Positions 16,641 to 30,205 of a stretch of 64,000 nucleotides of DNA are shown here, in pieces; position 1 is the first letter of the stretch; each line of letters begins with the position of its first letter. The notes under the pieces were generated by a model. That model saw nothing but the letters and a program-made list of their open reading frames with translations, made no database searches and had not been told where the DNA came from. This stretch comes from Opisthocomus hoazin. Its lineage: Eukaryota > Chordata > Aves > Opisthocomiformes > Opisthocomidae. Position numbers and translations under genes: made by a program. The stretch spans positions 9,734,001-9,798,000 of the forward strand of contig NC_134428.1 of assembly GCF_030867145.1 (NCBI RefSeq). Direction: 5' to 3'.

Positions 16641-17894
16641 AGGCGCTGTGGGCCTTAGGCTATTGATAAAGTTGGTGCCCTGAATTTGCTCACCTGCAGT
16701 GCCTTGTTATGCGCTTCTCATAGTGCTGCCAGCAGCTCTGTGTGCTGTGATGAACTGCCCCAGAGCAGAAGAGCTGGGAGAGCTGGATGGGCACCTAGGC
16801 CTCAGCTTCCACAGGAGCTTCTTCAGCCTGCCTGGGAGAAGGTACCAGGGGGTTAGAGACCCTCTGGGCCTGAGTGCTGCGAGTGCAGAGGTCCGGGAAA
16901 GGCATTCTCTAGGGTGTTTTATGCCACTCAATAGACCCTTTCATTTGGCCTATGAGCGGTTACCCTCAGTTCTTGGTTGCAACCGTGCATGTGATGCCTG
17001 AGAGCTCTTTGGGCCGGTGACCCCCAGACCCGCAAGTGTTACTGCCATAGATCAGAGCTAGAGACTTTCCCCTCCTCTCTGATGCCATCATCTGCTGGAG
17101 AGGAAGGTACAGGAGAGAACAGGCAGTGTTAGTAGCCCTGCAGGAAAAAGTCGTAAGGAGAAATATCAGGCAGCAGTTCCTGAAGAGTAGGAAAACGTCC
17201 TATAAACTCCCCTCCGTAAACCAGTAACATCTAGGAGGCTCACGCTTAATAGCTAGGGGGGGATGTAAGCTGTCTTCTCTGTAGTGTCGCTGAGCCAGCG
17301 GAGCTCTCTGCGAGGGCAGACCCAGCCCTTGCGCACTCCTAAGTGCGGGCTTGGTTTATCTGAGGCGCTCAAGCAACTGCAAACGGCTTGATTTGCAAGC
17401 AGAAATATATAGTCCCAGGGATACCGAAACAAGTCTGTGCCTCCTCTCTTCTGAAGTCTCAGTCTGCTCTACATATAGGTATAGCTGGTTTGAACCGGAA
17501 AATAAAGCTCACTTTAAGTCCTGTGGAAATTAGCATTAAAAAAAAAAGCAAATCACACCCTGAGGCATATACACAAAGAGCCAATTCAGGGGAAGGAAGG
17601 TGGAAATTGCAAAGCCTTTATGTTCCAGGAAGGCCGTATCCTAGGGGAGAATGGGCAGAGGCAGTTTCCTTCATCTTCCTCTGGATTTCCTCCAGGCACG
17701 TATGTTCTGGTGTGAAGAGTGGTCGTCATGCAGCCAAGCAAAGCTGCTGAACTGCAGAATTCCACAGCAGGGCCCCGCTCCCTGGCTCTCACCGGCACCT
17801 CTGCACGTTCCCTCCCGAACAGCCCTGATAGCTACACGATCCCACAGGTGAGAACAGGTCGAGGTGTGCCTGCAGAGAGGCACAGGCACTGCCA

Positions 17895-17945
17895 TTCCTG
17901 CTCTGTAACAGGGAAACCGAGGCACGCAGAGGACAGTCTTTTCAG
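17895..17945 (-). repeat. Possible MIR core relic
   Basis: The + strand segment gtaacagggaaaccgaggca followed by cgcagaggac resembles the antisense MIR core (a stretch like acagatggggaaactgaggc). It is short, and I see no clear head or tail. Confidence 0.3.
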
Positions 17946-17949
17946 GAGT

Positions 17950-20900
17950 TCTGACAGAGCTGTCATGTGGACCCCCATGTAAAGTTCAAACGGTTGCAAT
18001 GAGAACGATGACTTTCCTCCCATCTTCGTGGTGATTTTCAGGAAGGTGCTGCGTGTTCGCAGGGGTGGGCAGAGAGACAGTCCCATCTGTGCAAATCTTT
18101 TTTCACCTTTCAGAAATACTTTTGCAGTTCAAGTTTGTTGGAAATATGCCTTTCCCACAAACACTTCATCAAAGGTGACATTGTGTTGTTTGAAATGGAA
18201 GCATTCACGAGCCTGGAGAGTCCCATGGGATTTGTGTCCGTTTTGAACTAGGTGTGGCTCAGCAGAACACAACTGGGAGCTGCTCGACAGTCATTTCAGA
18301 AATCTCATTACCTGAGTGCTGATGCATCTTAGGTTTAGCCTTATGAGCCTGTGCCAATGAAGTATTTACAGTTTCATTTTAAAATTGAAGTCCACTGCAG
18401 TACTAATTCTTGTCCATTTGGATTCAGAAATTATAGCCTGAAAAGGAGAGGAGGCAGCAGGGACTTGGCAGGTGTATGTGTATCAGAGCCCAGGTAACAT
18501 TTCCCTTACCTTGGTGTTCTGTTCTGTTGCAGTTCTTCCTCAGAAGTAGATTAACCTAGTTAAAAAAATGATTTGGTACTTCTGTGAAAGCTGATCCAGA
18601 TCTACTAATTGTCTTTTTCTATTTATTTAACTGAGGATTTTTTTTGGCAAGAAGGTTAGTTATTGGTCTCATAGTGCAGACTCCAAATGAAATTTCTGAA
18701 AAGTTTTCAAAAGTGCTTGGCACTGGCCTGTCTCTATCCCAGTTGCAGCATGGAGCTGCTTCCAAGACCCAGACGTGGATGTGACAGCACGAAGTACCTG
18801 GCACTCCTGGGAGTGCAGGGGAGAATGTACGGACAGCTTGGATGTGTGAGAGAGGGACTAAAGCTGCGAAGGGCTGTCTCTATGCCCTGTCTGCACTGCA
18901 GCTGGCAATGAGGGCTGGATCAGTGTCGTGTCGTCTGGCAGGAGGTCATCATATTTGGCTATCACACTGTGTACCAGGATGGCATCCAGAATCTGGGGCA
19001 GAACAGGAACCAGTGAGTTTATAAGAAAAGTGTTAAATCTCCATTCCAACTCTGGCTTATGTCAGCATGGGGTTTGCCACTGACTGCAGTAAGAGTGGGT
19101 TCAGAGATGGAAAAAAATGAACGTGGAACTTGGGAGGAAACATTAAGTGATTCAGGTATTTGAAGAAGATAGGGTCATACATTAAAAAGTTTTGTATTTT
19201 GGAAGATTAACATTAAAACGTTATAGTAAGTGATCTTCAGATTTCATGGACTTGTGGTGGTACAGCAGTTTTCACCAGTGATCTGTTGGCTTGTAGGATA
19301 CTAGCCCAAAGGCTTTCAGTTTGCTGTAATGTGTTCATGTTCTCCTGTCATCACTAATTTAATGTTTTCTTGGGCAGTTAGCCCTTCCAGCTGCGTTTAT
19401 GAGACAATTTCAATTTCTGCTATTTTAAAGAGTGACTATAAAATGCCATTGCCGGTGTGCAATTGCATCTGTGGCTTGAACAATATCGAGTGCCTCTGCT
19501 TTTCTTTATTTGAAGCAGTTAATTCTAGTTTTCAGCTAGCAATGAAACACTGAAATCCTCAGTGGAGAGATCTTTTCCCTTTAGCCCGGAGTTGGTTGTT
19601 CAGGGTAACATTTGCAATGTGCTGAGGCTTTTCAAATGTGCAGGAAGGAATAGTTCCAGCTCTAATGCAGATAAACAAAGAGCTGGGAAGCAGCATTCAG
19701 GTATTTGTTTATTCTTAAAATAGAAGCTAAAAGAGATGACTGCCAGCAGCAAATTAAAAGTTGGACATTAAAAAGTATTCAGGATGTCTGGATTAGACAA
19801 CCTTTTCAATGAGATGGAGGATGCTTTGCCAATTCCTTATTCTTACTCCCGAATTTCATTTTTAATCCTACAGTCATTCTGGATTTTAGGCCTGTATCAG
19901 GCTACCGGTTTCCTTTCTCAAATGGAGAGGATGTAGCTATGAGGGATTCAACTGAATATGAACTGTATTTCTTATTGCAAAATCTTCACCTGGTTCCATT
20001 GGATTGTCTGTTGACTGCATTGACTCACTAACTGGTATGTAAGGTCACTGCTTGAGGCGGTCAGTGGAAGGAGCTGGTTGTTCATCTGTTGAAGTCATCA
20101 GGATGGTTTTGTCGTTGAGCCAGGGAGCTGAGCAGAACCCAGAAAATTACTGTGTAGATACTGTAGATACTGCTTCTTCCCTTATGTGGAAATATTTATG
20201 TGTAAATCAAAACTCCATGGCTTACATGGAATTTTAAAGTAAAATGAGCATAACCATTGTTAACAAGATCAGGAGGAAGGATATACTGAAGAGTGAAAAG
20301 TTGGTGAACTGAGTTCTACTGGGAAAGAAAGAGGTCTTTACTTTTTCCATTTCTTCATGGTATTGTAAATGGTGACACAGACTCAAAGAGATTTGGAAGG
20401 TTTGGGGGTTTGTTTTGTTTTTCTTAAAGTGCAGCCCAGTGTTGGCTTGCTGTGGTGTGTACCTGGAGGGCTGGTCCCTGGTTCCTGGGCTTGCGCAGGC
20501 AGCAGCAGCACTGGTGTGTGCGGATCAACAGCTGGGCCCTGCCTACAGGGACTCACAGGCTGCTGGGTAGGCAGGGACTCCCTGGATTTTCCAGTCCTGT
20601 CCCAGGTCAGACATTTATGTTAGGTTATTCCTTCATGAAGGGAGCTCCAGTCTATAATTCAGTACATTTACTGTTCCTGTTGCTCTTGCCTCTGAAGCAG
20701 TTCAAAATACTGTAAACTTTCACAAACCTTCTAGCCTGAAGATATTCATGGTAGTTTAGTCCTGTTTGTTATTGTGCCAGCGTCACGCTTTGGTTCAGGA
20801 AAAACCTTCTTCTCTCGAGACAGCTCGGAGAACATTTCTGTCTTTGCAGCCTAACCTTCAAAGGGCTAAGCAAGCTTGTTGAGTCCTTCTCATTTATGTA

Positions 20901-21560
20901 CAGTGAATTCATCCTTCTTGGCCCTGAGTGACCAATGAGCTCTGTCCTCAGTCTATATAATGGTATGAATGTCATCTTATATTTGATGGAAATTCTGTCT
21001 TTAGAATAATCCAGTAGCACTTCTTCCTTTTCCACAGCCATATTGTGCTGATGGTTTGTATTTATGCCATCATTAACCAGCAGCAGGTCGTTCTCCTCCA
21101 ATGTTATTTTGTAATAATGAACTCTCAGCTTGTAGCTAAAATTCCTGATATAATTTTCTAAATGCACTGCTTTGTAGCATTACAATACATATGAATTCTG
21201 TCACAGCAGTTCTCTAGGTTTGCTGTCTGTGTAATAGATTTTCTGCTTCCACTGTTTGTTTCTTCATAGATTTTATTAGCCACTCCTATATTTCTGTCAA
21301 GGTTATTAATTAAAGTACTGAAGAAGCTCCATCACTGATTTCTGCATTAACCTTTGATGCAAACCAGATGTATCTCTTAAATCTTGTTCCTTAATTTACT
21401 ATTTGAGGTATAATCCCTTGCTTCCTTCAGATGGCCAATTTCACCCACATTTAAAAGGCCCTTATTCTGAAGGATGAGCACAGCTGGGCCCTGGGATTGC
21501 ATTAGAACTTGTCCCTTCCTAATTACTGTTCCAAAAATAGAGTACTAACCACTAAAAGGA
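17950..21560. other. Non-coding stretch, no gene recognised
   Basis: No recognisable gene. A 132-codon minus-strand open frame (20769-21167), moderately charged, is the only frame here of unusual composition. I cannot match it to any family. Confidence 0.45.
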
Positions 21561-21564
21561 AGTG

Positions 21565-21690
21565 TTGTCCAGTGGTTTGTGCATTAACCTGGACTGGGGG
21601 GGAAGAACAGATGGGCTCAGTTCCTGTTCTGCAACAGTGATGATGAGCAAATTAATTAGTCTTGGTTTTGCTCAGCTCTTGTATACGGAA
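21565..21690 (+). repeat. MIR-like SINE relic
   Basis: The segment reads like a decayed MIR head and body on the + strand: gtccagtggtttgtgcatta, acctggactggg, then gggctcagttcctgttctgc, and finally a gatgagcaaattaattagt stretch. This follows the tRNA-derived head, B box and CORE order of MIR elements. Confidence 0.45.
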
Positions 21691-21699
21691 ACACTGGAT

Positions 21700-23180
21700 C
21701 AGGGAGACACTGCAACCATTCTGCAGTAGACATGGTCCACGTTTGGTTATCCCTTGTCTTAAAACTTGAGCAAATAACAGAAAGAAGAATATAGAAAATG
21801 CTGAGTTTAGATTCAGCCTTTATCTGCTATTGACACAATTTTGTCTTTTGTGTTCCCTTCTAGCTGTTGGAATTGAGGGCAGCCTTAAACAATTGTTTCC
21901 AGCACTTAATCATTACCTTAAAATTTGATATTTGCCATCTTTTCATGTAATTCTTCTATGGATTAATTCCCTTGTGGACATCGTTGAATCATGGGTAGCC
22001 AGCATTTTATTTATACCCATGTAAAAACAATGTTCATAGCTTGTCCTTCAATTGAAAACTGATAGAACAGCTTAATTAATGTGTCATGTAGCGTCTGGAC
22101 CTGGTTTAGCGACTCGTACAGAGTTATTGTGACTGAACAGTCAGTTGAAGAAAGCAGGTGTGCACCCTGCTTGCATGCGTGAGCTAAGCCCCGTCCTATG
22201 GTGCATTAATTTGATTTTTCCGTTCTTATTACTGTTCTCATCTTCACCTTATCAGAAAGCTCGTTTTCCTATTTTCCATCTTTCATCCATTCTAGGGGAA
22301 AGTTAAAATATCCTGAGAAAAATCTTTGCCTCCAGATTTTAGGAACGTGAGAGAGAGCTTGCAGGTTTTGAAAGCTTGACAATGTAATCATAAAGAGTTA
22401 ATATTTACAGCCGAGAGTCACAGCTGTCATACTCCTTGAGCTCACTGTCTGTTTTAGTCCTTGCCACCTCCCTTTCCTTATTCTTAAGGAGTGACCATAG
22501 TATTGATCCCGAGTAATTTAAAAGCTCTTACCTTTTGGTAGGACCGGCAAACCGGGGGAACAAAAATGCTTCAAAAGTTGATCACTTCATCCATGTCTTT
22601 GCAGCGTGGCTGTGTCTGGGAGAGAATGCAGCACACATGACCAGTGACATGACCTGCCGTCACGCCTTGGTAGTGTACCCAACTGAAGACGCGAGCGAGC
22701 CGGGTTGGTAGACAGGGTATAATTACCCGGTTTGCCAGCAGTCCCAGCCTACTGCTCACACCTGCTCTGCAGGAAATGGAATGTTGTGTGACAGGCTTGT
22801 ACCAGAGTTTCTTCATGGATAGTTTTCTAATATCCCAGAAATTTTACTTCATGCTAACCTGAAAGCTAGATGAAGACAATTAGAGGCAGCACGGGAATAA
22901 CGCAAGGACAACGGAGAGACAAGTATATATACTAAGCCATTGTGCTTCCGTACAAACCATCACGGAGAAAGACAGAAAGCCATGGGTGCAGTTGTAGATG
23001 GGGCTCTGCTATTTTGTTATCCAAGTCAACGATGACTTCAACTTCCTGACCAATTAAGCCTTTGTGCTTAGATCAGCAGAGATACCTGTGCAGGGTGGTA
23101 ACCGTTGACATTATAGCTAGGATATCCTTGGTAACTAGGTTTGTAGCCAAACTGGACTTTTTGTTAATTAGACGCTTTGT
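21700..23180. other. Non-coding stretch, no gene recognised
   Basis: Nothing I can support as a gene, RNA or clear repeat. Confidence 0.45.
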
Positions 23181-23183
23181 CTC

Positions 23184-23425
23184 TGTGGTGGGTTGACCTT
23201 GGCCAGCAGCCAGATGCCCACCCAGACACTCTCACTCTCCTCAACATTGCAGCGGATGAAAAGAAGACAGGAGTGTTCTTCAGTCAAGATGAAGACAGGG
23301 AGATCACTTAACAGTTACCATCACAGGTGAAACAGACTCAATTTGGGGAAAATTATTTAATTTATTGCCAATTAAAATATTTTTGGATGGTGAGAAACAA
23401 AGACAGAAACTAAAACCCCTCCCCC
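23184..23425 (+). mobile_element. LTR-type endogenous retroviral repeat, copy A
   Basis: It begins tgtggtgggttgaccttggc, a TG start typical of an LTR, and continues with a pattern I recall from common interspersed repeats of neoavian genomes: ccacccag, a purine-rich stretch, gaagacagggagatcactta and gaaacagactcaatttgggg. The match is clear through about 23400 and then fades. No retroviral gene sequence is attached, so it is a solitary, decayed element. An inverted copy lies 1.1 kb away. Confidence 0.65.
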
Positions 23426-24144
23426 AGATGCCACAGATTTGGCATCTCCAGGTATAACAGTGGCCACATGAGCTTCCTAGTGAGGATCATTCTCGCTTCA
23501 TCCAAACCCACTGCGAACCTTTTGTGCACAGACTGTTCTCCACAACAGGAGCCCATCCGCAGTGCTCCAGACAAGGACAGAGCGTGATGCATCGGGTTTG
23601 CCTGGGGGACTCGCATCGCCAGTCCAAAACATGCTGTTCACTGGGCTCCTGGGCAAAGAAAATCTTACTCAAGAAAGGGCTGCAGCAGTGCAGGAAGCCT
23701 CTGACCTTGAGAGGTCAGGATTGCACAATAATTAGCAAAATAGTAAGGTACGCCTGAGAAACTGCCAATGGGTGAAGGAAGCAGAGAGTGAACAGTTGAG
23801 CTTTCATGCCCCCTTTGTCACCATAACTTGGAAACTCTTTGAAACAGAGGGTTTTGTTGTCAATGGATGGTTTGGTGTTAGTGGTGAAAGCACATCACCT
23901 GCCTCTCATCTGGACTCGAAGGACGAGGTATGGAGCACTTGCTCGGCTTTGCCTCACTGGTGAGAAAGGAGGCTCAGCACTTTGTACGCTATGCACGTGC
24001 TGTGATTTACGTTCGACCACCATCAAAGTAGCTGTAGACTCCCCCGAACGAGAGCCACATCTCTAAGCTAAACTGAAAATATGAAAGGACAGCTGTCATT
24101 AACTGTCACTTAAATGCTACTTCTGCATTTCAAATCTTTACGCT

Positions 24145-24235
24145 TTCACAGGTTTCCTGTGTGATATTGGGCTAGTTATTCACTCCTCTGCATTCTCTCC
24201 ATGTAAAGGAGATAATAGACTGATCACGATATTAT
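24145..24235 (+). repeat. MIR-like SINE core relic
   Basis: The order tcctgtgtgatattgggcta, gttattcactcctctgcatt, then atgtaaaggagataata follows the MIR CORE (a tgtgtgaccttgggcaagtc-like segment, then a catctgtaaaatggggataa-like segment). It lies between the two inverted LTR-like copies. Confidence 0.55.
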
Positions 24236-24489
24236 TACACAACTTAATTTTAACAGAGATGTTAAAATGCTGCTTTCTTGAAACTGAAATTCTTTGGGGA
24301 GATACATTATTTTGACAACATTTTCTCAGGAAAGGTTTTATTTCTTAGGGTTCACTGGTCATTTCTGATGAGGGGGAAAGAAAATCAGTCCCAAGTATGT
24401 GGCTAAATGTGGTAGGGTATTGAGGATATTTGATGACGTTAAAACTCAAGAGGTATAGCTATAATGTATAACTGCAAGAGACAGTAAGA

Positions 24490-24933
24490 GGGTGTTGAAG
24501 AGGCTGAAATATGGGAGAAGTGAAAGGAATGAGACTGTACTGGGGAGTCTGAGGAGGAAGGAGGGGCAGAGAGGAGCTCTGTGGACTGACCACAGCCCCC
24601 ATTCCCCCTGCACGGCTCAGGGAAGGTAGAGGAGTCAGGAACAAAGGAGTGAGGCAGAGCCTGGGAGAGGGGGGAGGAAAGGTGTTGTGGTAAAGTTTGT
24701 CTTTTTCTTTCCTGCTACCTGAAATTACTTATTTTAACTGGCAATAAATGAAGTTAATTTTCCCCATGTTGAGTCTGTTTTGTGCATGATGGCAATCGGT
24801 AAGTGATCCCCCTGTCTTTATCTTGACCCAAGAGCTTTCCCATTCCTGTTACTCTTGTTTTCTCTCCCTGGCCTGCAGTGAGTGAGTGGCTCGGTGGCAG
24901 TTTGGCTTTTAGCAAGGGTTAACTCACCACTCA
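24490..24933 (-). mobile_element. LTR-type endogenous retroviral repeat, copy B (inverted)
   Basis: The reverse complement of 24650-24933 aligns by eye with copy A. Shared blocks include aagataaagacaggg, atcactta, aaacagactcaa and tggggaaaatta, then a gccagttaaaat-like stretch. Copy B extends about 200 bp further than copy A into a C/T-rich segment that is also typical of this repeat family. It runs in the opposite direction to copy A, so the two form an imperfect inverted repeat of about 240 bp arms. No internal retroviral genes are present. Confidence 0.65.
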
Positions 24934-24939
24934 CTCTGT

Positions 24940-27900
24940 GTGTATCTTTACGTGTTCTGTTCCTTGCGGATGCAGTCATCAACAGCTCATGGTTCCTGTA
25001 AGATACAAACATCATCGTAAGTTTTTCAGTCAACGGTTGCCTCAGCTTCTTCAGCAACAAACCCATCTGTAAAAATGTGACCCTCTGCTAGCACATTGCA
25101 GATGTTTGTCAGTTTCTTGGAAACATCTTATTTGTGTTCATTCATGACATGCTTTGCACTGGTGAAAATGAAGAATGAAGGAAAGATGTTGATGAACAGA
25201 ATAATGAAATGAATGAAAATGGAAAGGCCTAGTGAGCCTCCTGAGACTGAGGTGTTGTGAATGAACCTGCAACTTAGACGAAACCACAGAGCAGAACAGA
25301 ATATAGAGAATATATGTCAGAATACATCTCTGGGTAATCTTAGTGCCAGTAATGCTGGCACTAGAGAAGCACATAATGTGCTCTTAACTTTTTAGGGGTT
25401 CCGTAGTAGAACTTAGCTGTCAATATAGAGAGAGGCTGGATCAGGTGTAGTCATTGCACATTCATACTGCAGCGTACCCTTCCTTGACAAGGTGTTTTAG
25501 GGTCTAGTGAAAACACCGTTTTGACACTTCTCTCTTCTTTCTTCAATACACACTAACACCTGTAGAGCAAAATGGAGTCAAGGATAGTCCCTTTATATTT
25601 TTATTATTTATTTATATGTATGATAGCTAAGTATCTGTGCAGTGATGCTTGTGAGATGGTCCCCTGCGATCTGAACCTCAGCAGTAGGTCTGTGAGCGTG
25701 CGTGTGTGTATGGGGAAAAAAGCCATGGATACCAAAAAGTGCAAACGTTTCTCTCGGTTTTCAAGTGAAGTGTCTGTAGCATGTGACACAAGGGAAGAGG
25801 AGTGGCTACCAAGGCGTGTGTGCTGCAGGGGCTGTCAGCGCGGGATTGCCGCCCTCCCCTTCCTGCTGCACCCAGCTCCTTGGGGAACCAGGTGGGTACC
25901 TGGCACAGACTGGCTTTTCTTTTGATCAGGGAAACATTTGGTAAGGTAGGTTAAAGGATGGCTGTGGTTGCATATCAAATTAATATTTCTTTGTGCTAGG
26001 ATATTGTGAGACTATATAATTTTTATGAAATATTTTTTCTCTGAACATATACTGAGTGTGCTGGAGGGCACAGAGTTTAGACACAGCCACAGTTCTCCTC
26101 TTGCATATTCACATATAAAAGTGTTAATTTAGTAATTGTGTATGGTTTTGTTTATATTGTGAAATATGGTAATTACTAGCCCTGAGATCTTTCACTCCTT
26201 GCTTTTCAGTGACTGTAACGCTGCAATCAGAGACACTACCATTAAGCAGGGAAGGAATCTGTGGGAGAAAGGGCCAATTTCTTTGGTGAGAGGCGTCTTT
26301 TTTTTCCCCCTGAAGAGTAGAGGGGAAAACCGGATGAAACCATGAATACATCCAAATGTGCTCATGCACAGGAAATTATTACTGTGGCATAGGGTGGTTT
26401 AAGTGCTTAAATATTTAGAACAGCTTTAATACGCTTAGCATGCTGCCAAGTTGACGCTCATGAAAGAACCTGAAGCTGTTCAAGCTCTTAGGGGTGTTTA
26501 CAGGCATACAGGAGGCAGGCACTCCCTTGAGAGCCAGATCTGTTTGGCCTGTTCCAAGTGGCACTGAGCACGCACATGTTCTCGCCTCTTCAGCCTTTGT
26601 TGTAGGTGAGATGAGAGGACGCAAAGATCCTCTTGTGTCCTGCCTTACACGCTTCCCTACCCGCTGTGGTCACCCACCAGCTTCACCCTGATTCTTCAGC
26701 CCCTGGGGGAAGTGAGTGATTTTAAACTTCTGCTTACATGCTTATCACTGGCTTTCTTTTGCAATCTTAATTATGCTGTTTGCTCTAAGAGAAACAGTGT
26801 GATACTTAGCAGAGAGAAAGATTATATCAGTCCCCTTGAATAATTATGTTAATCCCCTGAATATCATGTGTGTTGTCAAACAAAGGTGTAATAATCGTTG
26901 TAAATGAATTCTTCTCCTGTTGTCACAAAAGATAGCCTCTTGTGGCATGTAGGAGCTACATTGAGAATTATTTGGGGGGCTTCTCTCCTGTCATCTCATA
27001 TGATGGGACAACTGGATTCAAGATTTTTTTTTTTTTCTTCTGCGTGTAGCCGATTGCCATAGTTCTGACTGTGGATGTTGTAACCACAGAGTAAAGATCA
27101 GAAGGATGACTGCGTATGATACAGGCTGTAAAACCTCACCCCTCACCTGGGGAGTCCTGCATGGCTGCTGGTGGAGCCAGAGCACTGCTGGATATCCAGC
27201 CCTACACAGGCCCGTATATAAGGCCGTATCCTGGGGAAGCTGCCCCGGTGAAAGCCCTGGGAGATTTAGAGCCTGGCCCTGGGCAGAGCACACTGCAGCG
27301 TAGTGATCCCTGCTAGGGCAGCGCTCCTCCTCGTCCAGGCCTTGTTCACGTCACGTTTGAGCATGGGATGGAGCACAGTGGAGTTTCCTGCATCTCTCCA
27401 TTGACTTTAGGGGGGCCTCAGCCAGCTGGCTCACACTGTACTCCTAACTTGTAGTTGGATGAACTGAGAGATGTGTGCCTTCCTTTGCTCCCTTTTAAAT
27501 AGTTCGTATGTTCTTTGAAGCATGATTGTCTCTTTCTTGCTGTTTTGTGTTCAGGGTCTAGCCCCGTTGACTGAAATCTCTGTTAAAGCATGACAAAAAT
27601 AAAGTTGAATTGAGATAACCCATATTTTTATATAGTTTCTCTGCTACTGGAAAGCTAACAATGAATAAAGGTCCTTTCCTAATAAAGCTTGGAGAAAAAT
27701 CTGAACCATCCTTCCAGTTATAAAAAGCAGAGACCTTTTGCACACAATTCCCCTCCTGTTTACACCAGCAGGTATTTGTTTGCAAACAGTGGCATCTGGA
27801 GCTGGAAGTGTTTTGTAATTCAAGAAATCTCAATGGCTATGAATATCCCTGCTATTATCTACCATAAATACAGCACAGGTAGAAAAAATCCCTCTCCCAA

Positions 27901-30115
27901 TTAAAATGCCAGATTAATACAGCTGAGCATACATCCTATTGACTGGGAACTTGCCTGTCCTGTTTGGTATCTGAACACAACATATTTCTTAGAGCACTGA
28001 TTATGTAAGAAGGATAAGAGTGACTCAAATATGAAACATCATTCTTTTCAGATAAGATCTAGAGATGAGTTGCTTTAATATGCAAAGTAAATATTTGAGT
28101 GACACGTGGCACATAGCTCAAAACAAAGCAGAAACCACTTATATGCAATGGTTTCCAAATGAAAAATTATCTTCAATATGAAAAATTATGCATAGTCTTT
28201 TTCTAGTAATTTGCTTATTAAAATAAGATGTAGAAAAGGGAACCAGCCAAGTGCCATGCAGGAATCTGAAAAATCGCTGTACGCTCTGCAGCTAACCTGA
28301 TCTGAAACCCCAGCCTGCTATAGCCGGATTGTGTGCCTAGCCACAGTGGGGACCATTGCTTAGTTTTGTTAGTAGCACAAAAGTCAAGATCTTCCTTTCT
28401 TTTCTTTTCTTTTCCCTTTTAATGTAACCATTCTAAAAGCTCTGAGCCTGGTGTCAGAAAGATGGTTTTAGCATTCCCATAGCCTTACTCATTGACGATG
28501 TGGGGCAGAAAAAGCTTAATAGTTTAATTCAAAGTTAATCGTTGAATCATAGGAAAGTTAGTGGACATTTGCCTTGGTTTGCAAGGAATACTTTTATGAA
28601 AAAATGTTTTATTGTTTTCTTTTTTATTTTGGATGTTGAAAAATACCCACAATCCTAACTTGGTATTTGAAAATCATATTTTTTGAGACAGTACATGGAA
28701 AAAGTCAGTGAGAACACTTCAAAATTGATGGACAAGTTCTTTAAAGTATGTTGTTAATTTTTTCTCTTTTGGACCAGCTTGGCTGATAATGGTTTTCAAG
28801 GGGAGACTCTGTCCTGTTAGAAGTCAAGGCCTCGATTCACAACAAATTCTACTTGCATGCTAATGCATCCCTGCTACTAACAGTAATATTTGTGTTTCCG
28901 ACTTGGCCCCACACTGTGTGGCTTGGACAAGGCAGGCAAGGCTCCAGGATGTCAGCTGCGAGCTGCGAGATGACTCCTGAGCTCTTCATGCCTTGGAGTA
29001 ATGGACCACAGCATGGAACACTACAACAGAGAAACCCTGCTATAAGAATGAAATGGTGTCTACTGGTTATTATCACACCTAAACAACTGCTAGAGCCAGA
29101 ACTGTGAAGGATTAGACTCACAGGCTGGAAAAAATACAGAACTGAGAAATGTCATGCAGAGAGGACAAAGCCCGTTCTGCTGGCATGACCATGCTGCTGA
29201 CACCGGTGATTATACAATTGGGCTGTGTGTGGCATGTCCAAGAGCTGTAAAATTTTCTGCTTGAATTAATGGGCTTTCTGACTTTTCTAGACAACGGGAA
29301 TCAGCATGATTTCCATCCACATGATGCATGTGACAAAACCACCTTATAGATCATCATACTGATCTCAGAAGGAAGAGGAGTGGACCATTAGCCTTCGGGG
29401 TCATTTTGGGAACTTTGTTATCCACAGCCCAGTAATTAACTTCAACAGTAAGGGCTGAGATGCTGGAAAGACCTGGTCACTTAGAGCTGGCTTGCAAGCC
29501 AGAGAGGTTTCTGATGTAAGAAAGACTATGTGGTCAGATGACTGAATTATTGTCCAATTGCACACTTTGGTGCAGTCAAAAGAAGAAGTATCTCAGTATT
29601 TCAGTTGTCCCTAGAACTCTGCTTTGTGTTAATTATAAGACTGGGTAATGTGGAAAGGGCATTGAACATAGTTTAAATAGGCCAAAAATACCTGTTCCTT
29701 TGCAAAGCCTGTGCAAGCCAACACAGTCTTTGCAAAGACTAGTTGTGAGTACATTCAAAATATTTTAGAGGTTGCTTCCGTGGACAGCTATCTGGTACTG
29801 CAAGGCAAAAGGACGTGAAAGACACAGATACGTGGTGTCCCATTGCCTGCTACCTCTCATGAAGAGGGGCTGCAGGTCGCTGCGGCCAGGAGGGGTCCGA
29901 GGGTAAGGGAGGTGCTGCAGGGTCCAGTGCCTGCCTGGGGCAGGCTGCCAGGGGCTCCTGCGTCCCCTAATTAACTGGGACAGTAATTAACCTCGGTCCC
30001 AGTGTGGGGTGCTCTACTGACAAACGCACCCTATCATTAATTTTGAGCGTACATGGTTTATGAGCATATGTGGATTTTTTTTGTTGTTTTGACCTGTGTT
30101 TCATAAGTTTATTTT
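24940..30115. other. Non-coding stretch, no gene recognised
   Basis: No exon or clear transposon. It includes a T run at 27026-27037 and an AT-rich, motif-dense segment near 28.07-28.23 kb (see findings). Confidence 0.45.
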
Positions 30116-30117
30116 TA

Positions 30118-30205
30118 GGTAGTCCTGCCAGGAACAGGGAGTTTGACTTGATGATCCTTATGGGTCCCTTCCAACTTGAGATATTGTACGATACTAATGG
30201 TTTCA
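30118..30205 (+). mobile_element. CR1 LINE 3' end fragment
   Basis: The segment ggagtttgacttgatgatcc, then ttatgggtcccttccaactt, then gagatattgtacgatact is the characteristic CR1 3' terminus. Only the last 90 bases or so are present, the usual 5' truncation of CR1. The terminal short repeat is degraded. Confidence 0.85.

Noticed and set aside
20769-21167. 132-codon minus-strand open frame considered as a retroelement or gene exon
   Set aside because: No recognisable motif and no good splice sites in frame. Length is within chance for AT-rich DNA.
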